A DNA stretch of 47,420 bases. It comes from Sporolactobacillus shoreicorticis (GTDB lineage: Bacteria > Bacillota > Bacilli > Bacillales > Sporolactobacillaceae). Shown piece after piece: positions 17,348-25,831 of this stretch (position 1 is the stretch's first letter; the number at the start of each line of letters is the position of its first letter). The stretch lies in the NCBI RefSeq assembly GCF_024125445.1, contig NZ_JAMXWM010000035.1, forward strand, positions 1 to 47,420, read 5' to 3'. Below the pieces are notes generated by a model. It was not told the origin of the DNA. It was given only the letters and a program-made list of their open reading frames with translations, and made no database searches. The position numbers were made by a program, and so were the translations under genes.

Positions 17348-18246
17348 TTTTCTTTAATCACGGATGATCGACCATCCGTTCCGAAAATTCGTTCTTTTAA
17401 CGCACGCCCGGTTTTGGTATCGGCGAGCCCGCCAAGCGCGGTCTCTCTCAAGGCAGGCGGCATCATGCGTCCCACTCGATACATGGCGTCAATGACCTCG
17501 TCACAAGGGATAATACTCTTGATTCCGGCAAGTGCCATGTCTGCAGCAACAAGTGAGCTTGAGGCGCCAATTGCATTTCGTTTCACGCAAGGCGCTTCGA
17601 CGAGTCCGGCTACAGGATCACAAATCAGGCCAAGCATGTTGCCAAGTGCCATCGCCATTGCATGTGCCGACTGTTCAGGAGTGCCGCCGGCCATTTCAAC
17701 TGCCGCAGCAGCAGCCATACCAGTAGCAGAGCCCACTTCAGCCTGACAGCCGCCGGCCGCCCCTGAGATAGAAGCATTGTTGGCAACCACAGAGCCAAAC
17801 GCACCTGCTGTAAAAAGAAAGTGAATCATCTTATCCCTGCTCGGATTCAGTTTGTGCTTCAATCCGAACAGTACGCCGGGTACTACTCCGGCAGAACCTG
17901 CCGTCGGTGTCGCACAAATGGTTCCCATTGCCGCGTTTACTTCATTCGTCGCCATTGCTTTGCTTACGGCATCAAGCAGGACCGAACCAGATAATGTATC
18001 GCTGTTCTCTAAATAGCGCTGCAAAAGACGGGCATCTCCACCCGATAATCCCGAACGCGATTTAATGTCTTCATGAATACCTCTTTGGACAGCCTGCTCC
18101 ATAACCAACAATTGACCAGACATTTTTTCGATAATCTGATCACGGCTGTTCCCTGTCGTTTCGATCTCAGTCTGAATCATCACTTCATAGATAGGCAGAG
18201 AGCTGCTGCTGGCGACGTGTACCAGTTCTTCAATTGATTGAAACAA
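17344..18246 (-). CDS. sdaAA: L-serine dehydratase, alpha subunit
   Basis: Catalytic subunit of the iron-sulfur L-serine deaminase, converting serine to pyruvate and ammonia. A TTG at 18246 (then FQSIEELVHVASSSSLPIY) is chosen: AAAGGGGGTG lies 6-8 nt upstream and the resulting 300 residues equal B. subtilis SdaAA. The frame continues 12 codons further but without family similarity. Cluster-binding cysteines are visible in TICATPTAGSAGVVPG, GGCQAEVGSATGMAAAAAVE and GLICDPVAGLVEAPCVKRNA. It lies 32 bp after sdaAB and overlaps recG by 4 bp. Confidence 0.94.
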   Translation of the reverse strand: MFQSIEELVHVASSSSLPIYEVMIQTEIETTGNSRDQIIEKMSGQLLVMEQAVQRGIHEDIKSRSGLSGGDARLLQRYLENSDTLSGSVLLDAVSKAMATNEVNAAMGTICATPTAGSAGVVPGVLFGLKHKLNPSRDKMIHFLFTAGAFGSVVANNASISGAAGGCQAEVGSATGMAAAAAVEMAGGTPEQSAHAMAMALGNMLGLICDPVAGLVEAPCVKRNAIGASSSLVAADMALAGIKSIIPCDEVIDAMYRVGRMMPPALRETALGGLADTKTGRALKERIFGTDGRSSVIKEK

Positions 18247-18278
18247 TAAAGACACCCCCTTTTCTGCAAGATACTTGA

Positions 18279-18941
18279 TCAAGCTAACACGGCAACATTA
18301 AGTATATTTGGAAGACCGGAGACTTCGGCAGCAAGCCCCTCACTGATTTCTTCATCCGTTTGAATCACCATAAGCGCCAGCTGTCCCTTTTCCTGTCGTG
18401 AAACTTCCATATAAGAAATGTTCATCTCATATTTGGCAATCAATCCGGCGACCTCAGCAACAGCCCCATATTTATCATAATGCAGCACAAGAAGTGCCGG
18501 GTTACTTCCGGACAGGGAAATAGGAAAGCCGTTTACTTCTGTTATTTCAATCTTTCCGCCGCCAATAGAAACGCCGACTAATTCCAGGCTTTGGTCACCT
18601 GCTGATAAATGAATTCTTGCTGTGTTCGGCTGCTCTACCTGCGAGTCTTTATCCACAATAAATTGGATATCCATTCCCCTTTGACGCGCAATATTTATTG
18701 AATCCGGCAAATTTGTGTTGCTTTCATCAAAGTCCAGCAATCCGGCAATAATGGCTACATCAGTTCCATGGCCACGGTATGTTTCAGCAAAAGAACCATA
18801 CAGCGTTATTTTCACATGCTCCGGCATGACGCCAAGAAGCTTTCTCGCCATTCGCCCAATTTTCGCCGCGCCAGCAGTATGCGAACTCGACGGTCCGACC
18901 ATAACTGGGCCGATAATATCAAAAACGCTTCGATACTTCAT
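18279..18941 (-). CDS. sdaAB: L-serine dehydratase, beta subunit
   Basis: Regulatory subunit of serine deaminase. 220 residues, as in B. subtilis. The N-terminal domain has FDIIGPVMVGPSSSHTAGAAKIG (residues about 8-30), the conserved serine-rich loop of the family. An ACT domain occupies the last 75 residues (PALLVLHYDKYGAVAEVAGLIAKYEMNISYMEVSRQ) and probably senses serine. It follows asp23 by 15 bp; fakA (yloV), which stands between these genes in B. subtilis, is missing. Confidence 0.95.
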   Translation of the reverse strand: MKYRSVFDIIGPVMVGPSSSHTAGAAKIGRMARKLLGVMPEHVKITLYGSFAETYRGHGTDVAIIAGLLDFDESNTNLPDSINIARQRGMDIQFIVDKDSQVEQPNTARIHLSAGDQSLELVGVSIGGGKIEITEVNGFPISLSGSNPALLVLHYDKYGAVAEVAGLIAKYEMNISYMEVSRQEKGQLALMVIQTDEEISEGLAAEVSGLPNILNVAVLA

Positions 18942-18956
18942 GTCGCGTAGCTCCCC

Positions 18957-19355
18957 TTATGCTTGTAGTGATTGATCTTCACGCTGCACGTCTTCATCTG
19001 TGAGACGGACGCCTTGTACAAAGATATTAATCGAAGCAGCATTCAATCCAAGCATTTCATTTAAGGTTTCTTTAACCTTTGTTTGAACACTCCCCGCAAC
19101 CTCTGAAATACGAGTGCCGTAACTCACAATGATATACATATCAATAAGCAAATTCTGATTTTCATCAAAGCGGACAACAACGCCGCGGCTGAAGTTTTCT
19201 TTTTTCAGCAGTTCAGTAAAACCGTCTTTCAATTGATTTTTCGATGCCATACCTACGATTCCAAGGCAATCCATCGCAGCACCGCCAACAATTTTAGCGA
19301 TGACATCGATTGATATATCAATTTGCCCATAGCTGTTCGTTATAGAAACCGTCAT
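18957..19355 (-). CDS. yloU: Asp23/Gls24 family envelope protein YloU
   Basis: Small alkaline-shock-type protein; family members are abundant, self-associate and in staphylococci are tethered at the membrane. The ATG at 19355 (MTVSITNSYGQIDISIDVIAKIVG) has GGAGGG 8 nt upstream and yields 132 residues. DUF322 hallmarks: GGAAMDCLGIVGMASKN, LLKKENFSRGVVVRF and MYIIVSYGTRISEVAGSVQTKVKE (cited in part). It has ten more C-terminal residues than B. subtilis YloU, ending in a polar DEDVQREDQSLQA tail. It heads the yloU-sdaAB-sdaAA-recG transcript and is divergent from rpmB. Confidence 0.93.
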   Translation of the reverse strand: MTVSITNSYGQIDISIDVIAKIVGGAAMDCLGIVGMASKNQLKDGFTELLKKENFSRGVVVRFDENQNLLIDMYIIVSYGTRISEVAGSVQTKVKETLNEMLGLNAASINIFVQGVRLTDEDVQREDQSLQA

Positions 19356-19375
19356 CTGTAAGCCCTCCATGTGAA

Positions 19376-19405
19376 ATTCTATTCATTAAATTATAGAAAC
19401 GTCAA
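19376..19405 (-). promoter_or_regulatory. SigA-type promoter of yloU-sdaAB-sdaAA-recG
   Basis: Leftward: TTGACG (19400-19405), 18-bp spacer, TAGAAT (19376-19381). The start of transcription would fall almost at the GGAGGG ribosome site, giving a very short leader. Confidence 0.55.
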
Positions 19406-19519
19406 TCTTATTCCTCTATCCGTAATCTTATTCGACTTACCGTTATTTTACACTAGCTTTCTTTTTTTTTAAAGTAATGCATAACGGGTTCATCCACTCA
19501 GTCATAATGTTATCTCTAG

Positions 19520-19548
19520 TTGCACGTCACGTTCGTACGTGTTACTAT
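19520..19548 (+). promoter_or_regulatory. SigA-type promoter of rpmB
   Basis: TTGCAC (19520-19525), 17-bp spacer, TACTAT (19543-19548). The spacer contains the palindrome CACGTTCGTACGTG (outer CACGT/ACGTG). Confidence 0.6.
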
Positions 19549-19593
19549 AAAGCTATTGTGTTAATGAATTGCATGGTCAAGGAGGTCATCTAT

Positions 19594-19782
19594 ATGGGAC
19601 GTCGATGCTTTGTTACCGGCAAAACAACGAAGTTCGGTCAGAACCGTTCATTTGCTGAAAATAAATCGAAAAGAACATTTAAAGCGAATCTGCAAAAGAT
19701 CCGGATTCTTGTGGACGGAAAACCGAAACGTGTTTATGTATCCACAAAAGCGCTTAAAGCAGGTAAAGTTGAACGCGCTTAA
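19594..19782 (+). CDS. rpmB: 50S ribosomal protein L28
   Basis: Ribosomal protein L28 of the large subunit, 62 residues: [20 protein letters not shown], then [21 protein letters not shown] and the closing [13 protein letters not shown]. The start at 19594 follows AAGGAGGTCATCTAT. It is the only plus-strand gene in the conserved core, exactly as in B. subtilis where rpmB points against yloU and spoVM. Only one of the usual four zinc cysteines is present, so this is a zinc-independent form. Confidence 0.98.
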   Translation: MGRRCFVTGKTTKFGQNRSFAENKSKRTFKANLQKIRILVDGKPKRVYVSTKALKAGKVERA

Positions 19783-19827
19783 TGAGCTTGATCGACAAAA
19801 TCATTTGCATGAACGCGGAGCAAAAAA

Positions 19828-19863
19828 GCCAAGTTCTTTTTTTCTGAGGAATTCGGTTTTTTT
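19828..19863 (+). terminator. terminator of rpmB
   Basis: CCAAGTTC and GAATTCGG pair with one mismatch and one G-U, followed by TTTTTTT. Confidence 0.65.
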
Positions 19864-19870
19864 GTTCACT

Positions 19871-19911
19871 GATCAAAAAAGGCATCTCTCACTAGAGATG
19901 TCTTTTTTGAT
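19871..19911. terminator. bidirectional terminator between rpmB and spoVM
   Basis: TCAAAAAAGGCATCTCT and its near complement AGAGATGTCTTTTTTGA enclose CACT. T-runs exist on both strands, so it can stop both convergent genes. Confidence 0.8.
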
Positions 19912-19924
19912 GATGTGAGCTCAT

Positions 19925-20005
19925 TTACCCCTTCTTAAACGAACCGAGGAGGGCTCTCACAATACTTGCCAGAAATTTTGGCAGCTTAATCGTATAAAAT
20001 TTCAT
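19925..20005 (-). CDS. spoVM: stage V sporulation protein SpoVM
   Basis: A 26-residue amphipathic peptide that marks the forespore surface by sensing membrane curvature and anchors SpoIVA for coat and cortex assembly. The product reads MKFYTIKLPKFLASIVRALL plus GSFKKG, the same length and pattern as B. subtilis SpoVM, including proline 9 and the basic end. AGGAGGAGC stands before the ATG at 20005. Its position between rpmB and thiN is also the B. subtilis one. A SigE-like promoter lies upstream. The gene identifies the organism as an endospore former. Confidence 0.97.
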   Translation of the reverse strand: MKFYTIKLPKFLASIVRALLGSFKKG

Positions 20006-20058
20006 GATACTGCTCCTCCTTGTCTCAAGCGCCGTCATCCTTTATCACGTGCTTCTAG

Positions 20059-20099
20059 AATATATGAAGCGATATTGAAAACTATGACCGCTTCATATA
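20059..20099 (-). promoter_or_regulatory. SigE-like promoter of spoVM within an inverted repeat
   Basis: Leftward GTCATAG (20082-20088), 15-bp spacer, CATATATT (20059-20066), resembling SigE -35 and -10 words. An 11-bp perfect inverted repeat, TATATGAAGCG (20061-20071) and CGCTTCATATA (20089-20099), surrounds it; the -10 lies in one arm and the -35 in the loop. Confidence 0.5.
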
Positions 20100-20105
20100 G
20101 ACAAG

Positions 20106-20747
20106 TCAATCACTGCAGCGCATCATTAACAGAAGGCCATGTGAAAAGGAAACGTGAAAAATGGCTGCTTGGGGTTCATTGCTGATACAAAGACTCGATC
20201 CTAGATGCAGCTCTGCGTCGCGTAGCGGATACTTAACACATGACAAACTCAGCCCTGTCACTCTTTCAGTCAAAGCAAGAAATGAAAGATAACGGTATGA
20301 TGGATTGTTCTTTACAGGATATGCGCCCGGAGTCAATAAAGTGATCCAATTCTTTTTATCAATAATAGCGAGTTCAGTAGTGGTGTCAGTCGATTTCATC
20401 AGCAATTGCACACTGGCAAGCGCATGATCCATTCTACCGCCGGTCACACCAAACAGATAACACTGTTCCGGATTCAAACGAAGCGCCCAGTTAAGTGCCA
20501 GTTCTAAATCTGTTTTATCTTTTTCAGGGGGGTAGGCGCAAAGATCAAGCGCATTCTTGTCAATCTCTATTCTTTCTTCTGGAGTTAATGAATCAAAATC
20601 ACCGAATGCACGAATCGGACGAATCTTATTTTTCAACAAAACGACCGTCCCATGATCAGCACCGATCCATTCAAAGTCCTCATATTCCGAATCATTCAGA
20701 TCGGGCAGAAGTGATTCTGGACCTCCTGCAACAATTGCCAGCTTCAT
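20106..20747 (-). CDS. thiN: thiamine diphosphokinase ThiN
   Basis: Transfers pyrophosphate from ATP to thiamine to make the cofactor thiamine diphosphate. 213 residues, the usual length. Motifs: IVAGGPESLLPDL at the N-terminus, GADHGTVVLLK near 29, AFGDFDSLTPEE near 47, PPEKDKTDLELALNWAL near 73 and FGVTGGRMDHALASV near 98. GGAGG precedes the ATG. It follows rsgA by about 50 bp; rpe, which separates these two in B. subtilis, is absent. No TPP riboswitch is seen. Confidence 0.94.
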   Translation of the reverse strand: MKLAIVAGGPESLLPDLNDSEYEDFEWIGADHGTVVLLKNKIRPIRAFGDFDSLTPEERIEIDKNALDLCAYPPEKDKTDLELALNWALRLNPEQCYLFGVTGGRMDHALASVQLLMKSTDTTTELAIIDKKNWITLLTPGAYPVKNNPSYRYLSFLALTERVTGLSLSCVKYPLRDAELHLGSSLCISNEPQAAIFHVSFSHGLLLMMRCSD

Positions 20748-20798
20748 TCGCAGCTGCCTCCGTTCTTTACTTTTTTACTAATGAACTTTAACTGTTCG

Positions 20799-21686
20799 TT
20801 AATACTTCGTGCGTTCACGTTCATTGAGTTCGGATAAGAAAATTTTATAATGTTCATAGCGCAAATGATCAATCCTGCCTTTGGAGACTGCGTCCTTTAC
20901 CATGCAATCCGGTTCGGCAAGATGCATGCAGCCTCTGAAACGACAGCCTTCCCTAAATTCGTCAAATTCGGGAAAGCATTTTTCCAAATCGGACGGAGCT
21001 ATATGCGGGAGTTCCAAAGAACTGAATCCTGGTGTATCTGCTACATAACCATTGATAGAGATCGGCAGCAATTCTACATGTCTTGTCGTATGTTTCCCGC
21101 GGCCTAAAGCATGTGAAATTGCCTGAGTTTCGATGTTTAATGAATCACCTAAATAATTTAACAGTGTCGATTTTCCGACACCGGACTGTCCGGTAACAAC
21201 GCTGATTCGATTTTCCATTCGCTGCGTGAGTTCGGACAGTCCTTCCTTTTTCAAACTGGAGGTGAACAAAATAGGATAGCCAATCTTTTCATAAACACTC
21301 ATTTGCAAACGAAAGATTTTGATTTCTTTTTCCGACAAAAGATCCCATTTTGTAAAACAAATAACCGGATCAATTTGACTTGCCTCCATTGAGACAAGAA
21401 AACGGTCAAGAAGCTGGCAGTCCAAAGCAGGTTCCGCAACCGAAAAGACCAAAATAGCTTGGTCAATGTTGGCAATTGGTGGACGTTTCAATACATTCTT
21501 ACGCTCGCTGATCGATAAAATATAGCCATCCGTCGGCTTTGCTGCCTCATAAAGAACATGATCGCCAACAAGCGGACTAATGCCGCGCTTTCGAAACACC
21601 CCTCTTGCGCGACATTGGATCAGCTGATCACCATTCTTTACATAATAAAACCCGCTTAGTGCTTTAATTATCGTACCTTCAGGCAT
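20799..21686 (-). CDS. rsgA: ribosome small subunit GTPase RsgA (CpgA)
   Basis: Circularly permuted GTPase that checks late 30S assembly; in Bacillus also tied to cell-wall growth through PrkC. 295 residues. An OB-fold (1-65) is followed by the permuted G domain: FTKWDLL (G4) near 111, VTGQSGVGKSTLLNYLG (G1) near 164, TTRHVELLPI (G2) and VADTPGFSSLEL (G3) near 214. The zinc knuckle CRFRGCMHLAEPDC lies near 247. Immediately downstream of prkC, matching the known link between CpgA and the PrkC/PrpC pair. Confidence 0.96.
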   Translation of the reverse strand: MPEGTIIKALSGFYYVKNGDQLIQCRARGVFRKRGISPLVGDHVLYEAAKPTDGYILSISERKNVLKRPPIANIDQAILVFSVAEPALDCQLLDRFLVSMEASQIDPVICFTKWDLLSEKEIKIFRLQMSVYEKIGYPILFTSSLKKEGLSELTQRMENRISVVTGQSGVGKSTLLNYLGDSLNIETQAISHALGRGKHTTRHVELLPISINGYVADTPGFSSLELPHIAPSDLEKCFPEFDEFREGCRFRGCMHLAEPDCMVKDAVSKGRIDHLRYEHYKIFLSELNERERTKY

Positions 21687-21724
21687 ATCAAGACTCCTTA
21701 TAAGGTTTAGAGACGTATTCTCTA

Positions 21725-23710
21725 TTAATCCGGATAATCAACCGTACCTGTCTTTCTTTCGACACCATCAATTAATACCCGGTAAGAACCTTTTTCATTC
21801 GGATTGATCGTAAAAGGTATCGTATAGGTTTTCGTTTCAGTGATTTGTTCATCGGTAAATACAGAGTTGTCGTGGTTGGCATCAGTATAATATATTTGTA
21901 CGTGAATCGGCGCGCTTTCCCCTGAATCGGAGGATGTGCTGTCATCGCTTGTTTCCGGATACACTACTTTGATCGGCTGATCAATTTCCTTTGGCTTGGC
22001 CTCTTTTCCCTTCGACAATGTGACGATGACAGAAGAATCCTTGTCCACTTGGCTTCCGGCAGCGGGGTCCTGATCAAGCACACTGCCTTTTTCGATATCG
22101 TCGGAATAGTCGCCATCAGAAAAATCAGCCGTCAAGCCTCGATTTTTAAGCAGTTTGCTCGCTTCGCTTTTCGTTTTCCCCTTCAGATTTGGAACGGTAG
22201 CCTGTGGATTGCCCGTACTGTAGGTAAGTTCCAATATTGTTTTTGATGGGACAACTTTTTCTCCTGCAGCCGGATTTTGGCGTATTATCTGATCCTCAGG
22301 TACTGACGCCGACTGTTCCTCATGCCAAACCACATCTTTATAACCGGCATCCTTAATTGCATCAGTAACTGTATCTCGGCTGTAACCGACATAATTGTCC
22401 AGCGCAACGGTCTTAGCGCCCTTGCTCACGACGAGAGAAATCTGCGCATTTTCTTTAACTTCCGTGCCTGCATCAGGATTCTGACTAATAATTCTTCCTT
22501 TTGCAACAGAATTGCTTACACGGTCCGTTCGGATCGGCTTCAACTTCTGATTAGACAAAGCCTTGCGCGCATCTTGATAGGTCATTCCTGTTACATCAGG
22601 AACTCGAACATTGGAGACGTAGAATAATTTAGGCAAAAGCGTTAACCCAAGGGCCAGTCCTGCTGCAATCAGCAAAATAAGAATTCCTGAGAAAGTAAGC
22701 CATTTTTTAGCTTTTGATTTTTTCTTTTTCCCGTTCCCGCTTGTCTGGGTTGGATCGGCAACCTTTTTTTCTGCTGTTTCTTGATTCTTTTTAGGCTGGT
22801 TTTTAATCGGTGCCATTTTAATCGTTTTTTCCAGATCTTCGTTTTCTTCCTCAGGAACAGGCTGAGCAAGAGTCAGTCTTTGCTCATTTGCACGTCCCGG
22901 ATCAAGCGCAGTGATTAAATCATTGTACATGTCCATTACTTGATCATAGCGGTCAGATGGATTTTTCGCCAGAGCACGAATCATCACATTTTCAATGGAT
23001 TGAGGAATATCCGATCGAAAATCACGCGGATAAGGCATTGGAGAGCTGAGATGTTTCAACGCAACAGATACAGGGGAAGTTCCGGGAAACGGTAACTTTC
23101 CTGTCAATAGTTCAAACATAACAATGCCGATTGCATAAATATCCGATTTAATCGTGGCTTTCCCGCCTCTTGCCTGTTCCGGGGAAAGATAATGTGCTGA
23201 TCCCATGATCGAATGGGTATAGGTGATCGTCGCACCGCTGACCGCAAGCGCGATACCGAAATCAGTTACCTTCACCCGTTCGGTTTCATTGATTAATATA
23301 TTTTGAGGCTTTATATCCCGATGTACAATGCCACGCTGATGTGCATGAGTAATGGCAAGCAAAATTTGCTTCATTATATAAACAGATTCATCTATAGAAA
23401 TGGGCGAATAGTCCTTTATAAATTCTTTAAGTGTCATTCCTTCAATGTATTCCATGACAATGTAATAGCAGTCCTCTTCGCCGATATCATAAATCGCAAC
23501 AATATTTGGGTGAGAAAGACTCGCGACCGATTCCGCTTCACGATGAAAGCGGCGGACAAATTCCTCATCTCCGGCCAATTCAGGGCGAAGTGTTTTTACT
23601 GCGACAAAGCGTTCCAAAATTAAATCTTTTGCCTTATAGACGATCGCCATTCCGCCCTCGCCGAGACGGGATAGAATTTGATATCTTCCGCCAACTCGTT
23701 TTCCGATCAT
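21725..23710 (-). CDS. prkC: PASTA-domain Ser/Thr kinase PrkC
   Basis: Membrane kinase that binds muropeptides and controls wall metabolism, stationary-phase physiology and spore germination. 661 residues. Kinase domain about 10-268: GEGGM loop, Lys39, HRDIKPQN at 130-137, DFG at 150-152, and an activation loop rich in Thr (TITYTHS, 161-167). A basic linker leads to one membrane span at about 339-361. Three PASTA repeats follow (about 367-431, 433-499, 503-568), then an 80-residue C-terminal domain, likely Ig-like. The start overlaps the prpC stop by 4 bp, linking the kinase to its phosphatase. Confidence 0.97.
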   Translation of the reverse strand: MIGKRVGGRYQILSRLGEGGMAIVYKAKDLILERFVAVKTLRPELAGDEEFVRRFHREAESVASLSHPNIVAIYDIGEEDCYYIVMEYIEGMTLKEFIKDYSPISIDESVYIMKQILLAITHAHQRGIVHRDIKPQNILINETERVKVTDFGIALAVSGATITYTHSIMGSAHYLSPEQARGGKATIKSDIYAIGIVMFELLTGKLPFPGTSPVSVALKHLSSPMPYPRDFRSDIPQSIENVMIRALAKNPSDRYDQVMDMYNDLITALDPGRANEQRLTLAQPVPEEENEDLEKTIKMAPIKNQPKKNQETAEKKVADPTQTSGNGKKKKSKAKKWLTFSGILILLIAAGLALGLTLLPKLFYVSNVRVPDVTGMTYQDARKALSNQKLKPIRTDRVSNSVAKGRIISQNPDAGTEVKENAQISLVVSKGAKTVALDNYVGYSRDTVTDAIKDAGYKDVVWHEEQSASVPEDQIIRQNPAAGEKVVPSKTILELTYSTGNPQATVPNLKGKTKSEASKLLKNRGLTADFSDGDYSDDIEKGSVLDQDPAAGSQVDKDSSVIVTLSKGKEAKPKEIDQPIKVVYPETSDDSTSSDSGESAPIHVQIYYTDANHDNSVFTDEQITETKTYTIPFTINPNEKGSYRVLIDGVERKTGTVDYPD

Positions 23711-24456
23711 AGTTTCTCACCATCACCATCTTTGGAAATAATGATCACCGAACTATTGTCCTCTCCGCCGGCATGATTCGCCTCATTGATCATCATTTCT
23801 GTTTTCTCACGCAAATTCATTGTACCCTCCATAATTTCGCTCAATATCTGATCAGACAGCTTGTTCGTTAATCCGTCGGAACAAATCAAAAGATGCGAAC
23901 AGTCCGTCCAGTCAATCACCGATGTATCTAGAGCGATCGTTGGCTCGGTTCCTAAGGAACGCATCAAAATATTTCTTTTTGGATGGTCCGCAGCCTCTTC
24001 TTTGGTTATTTGTCCGGATTTCAGCAATTCATTAACGAATGTATGGTCTTCGGTAATCTGTTTGACAATATAACCCTGTTTCCATATGTATATCCTGCTG
24101 TCTCCAACAGATGAAACGGCGATAAATTCATTCGTGCAAAGTGCAACTGCGAAAGTCGTTCCCATACCTCGGCATTCTTCGTGAGTCTCTGCATATTCGT
24201 ATAAACGCAGATTCACACTACGAACTAAACGATTCAACCACATCTCTGCTTCTTCTTTAGTGAAAGTGCCTGAATGCTCCGACCACTTGGCTGATGTAAG
24301 CTTCAAAGCCATTTTACTGGCAATTTCGCCTGCGGCATGTCCTCCCATCCCGTCAGCAACGATGCCAATCAGGCATTCATCACCATAAAACACACCCAAA
24401 CTGTCCTCATTTTGTTCTCGTACGTTTCCGGAACTTGTATACCATTCGGCCTTCAC
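23707..24456 (-). CDS. prpC: PP2C-type protein phosphatase PrpC
   Basis: Metal-dependent Ser/Thr phosphatase that reverses PrkC phosphorylation. A GTG at 24456 is chosen since AAAGGAG stands 8 nt upstream and the N-terminus (KAEWYTSSGNVREQNEDS) then matches the family; 249 residues. Metal-binding aspartates lie in NEDS, VADGMGGHAAGE, LICSDGLTNKL and GGEDNSSVIII. It is followed by prkC with ATGA overlap and preceded by rsmB; rlmN, which separates rsmB and prpC in B. subtilis, is not present. Confidence 0.95.
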   Translation of the reverse strand: MKAEWYTSSGNVREQNEDSLGVFYGDECLIGIVADGMGGHAAGEIASKMALKLTSAKWSEHSGTFTKEEAEMWLNRLVRSVNLRLYEYAETHEECRGMGTTFAVALCTNEFIAVSSVGDSRIYIWKQGYIVKQITEDHTFVNELLKSGQITKEEAADHPKRNILMRSLGTEPTIALDTSVIDWTDCSHLLICSDGLTNKLSDQILSEIMEGTMNLREKTEMMINEANHAGGEDNSSVIIISKDGDGEKL

Positions 24457-24490
24457 GCATTTCACTCCTTTAAGAAAGTCCATCTTCCGC

Positions 24491-25831
24491 TTAATTTAAG
24501 CGCTCAAGACAGCAAATGAAAAAGCCATCGGTTTGAAACATATAGGGCATAATCTGCAACATACCGTCACGTGGATCAGTCTTAGCCTTTGGCATTCGTT
24601 TTGCGAAAGATGCTTCCGCACGAAAGTTCGAATGATTCGCTAAAAAAGCTGCCATTTGTTTTTCATTTTCATCTTTATGGATCGTGCATGTGCTGTAAAT
24701 TAACCAACCGCCGGGTTTTACGAGTAAAGCCGCTTCTTCCAAAATCATCTGCTGAATGGGGATCAGCCCCTTGATCTCATCCACCAATTTGGTCCATTTA
24801 ATCTCAGGCTTCCGCCTGATCACGCCTAAACCGGAACATGGAACATCAAGAACAACGCGATCAAAAGATGCTTCACCAAGCTTGCTTCGCGCCGATCTTG
24901 CATCCATAGCATGGGCCTCGATATTGCTTAAGCCAAGCCGCTCAGCCGCATGATCAATTAACTGCGCCTTATGTGGATGCAAATCAAGTGCGACAATTCG
25001 GCCGCGATTGCCCATTCGTTCAGCTAAATGCGTTGTTTTTCCGCCGGGTCCTGCGCATGCATCCAAGACCAGCATCCCTTCCTCAGGTGCTGCAGCATCT
25101 GCGACCAGCATTGAACTTTCATCCTGAATCGTAAAATAGCCCTTTTGAAATGCTTGCGACTGAACGGCGTTCCCGCTTGTGACAATCAAAGCATCCGGAG
25201 AGAGTTTTCCGGGAAGCGTTTCTATGTTTTCTGCCGCTAATTGATCTGCCAGTTCCTGCCTTGTAACCTTGAGTTGATTGACTCGAATGGACACACTAGG
25301 CGGAAGATTATCGGCCTCAGCAATTTTAACAGCGGTTTCGCGGTCCCACTGTGCTTCCCATAATCCCATCAGCCACTCTGGATGGCTATATACAATCGAA
25401 TTCCTTTTGCTTTCCGGTTCAATTTTCGATAGGTCAGGCAAGCCTTCACGCAGAATCCGACGAAGTACGCCATTGACAAATCCTGAAATGCCTCGATGCC
25501 CCCGCTTCTTTGCAATCGTAACCGCCTCATTGACGATTGCATGATCGGGAATACGGTCAAGAAATGCTTTTTGATAGATAGACATAAAAAGCAGCTGCTT
25601 CACCCAATCATCTATTTTTCTTTTCTTTTCCACAAAGGATGATAAGTAATAGTCTAATATCAATTTTTGCTGCAACACGCCATAAACGAGCGTCGTAACC
25701 AGCCCTTTATCTTTATCTGATAAGTGCCCGGCATTTAATGTCTCGTTCAAAACAATTTGACTGTACGCATGCTTTTTTGTTATTGCAAGAAGCAAATCCA
25801 ATACGGTCTCACGGGCTGTCATTTTGCTCAT
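24491..25831 (-). CDS. rsmB: 16S rRNA (cytosine-967-C5)-methyltransferase RsmB
   Basis: Methylates C967 of 16S rRNA. The start at 25831 or one codon earlier (ATGATG) is supported by GGAG in the end of fmt; 446 residues, the family norm. An N-terminal NusB-like domain covers about 1-140 (ARETVLDLLLAITKKHAYSQ, VTTLVYGVLQ). The methyltransferase domain has DACAGPGGKTTHLAERMG (SAM motif I) near 255, LDVPCSGLGVIRRKPEIKW near 325 and the catalytic YSTCTIHKDENE near 378. Overlaps fmt by a few bases, so translation is coupled. Confidence 0.96.
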   Translation of the reverse strand: MSKMTARETVLDLLLAITKKHAYSQIVLNETLNAGHLSDKDKGLVTTLVYGVLQQKLILDYYLSSFVEKKRKIDDWVKQLLFMSIYQKAFLDRIPDHAIVNEAVTIAKKRGHRGISGFVNGVLRRILREGLPDLSKIEPESKRNSIVYSHPEWLMGLWEAQWDRETAVKIAEADNLPPSVSIRVNQLKVTRQELADQLAAENIETLPGKLSPDALIVTSGNAVQSQAFQKGYFTIQDESSMLVADAAAPEEGMLVLDACAGPGGKTTHLAERMGNRGRIVALDLHPHKAQLIDHAAERLGLSNIEAHAMDARSARSKLGEASFDRVVLDVPCSGLGVIRRKPEIKWTKLVDEIKGLIPIQQMILEEAALLVKPGGWLIYSTCTIHKDENEKQMAAFLANHSNFRAEASFAKRMPKAKTDPRDGMLQIMPYMFQTDGFFICCLERLN

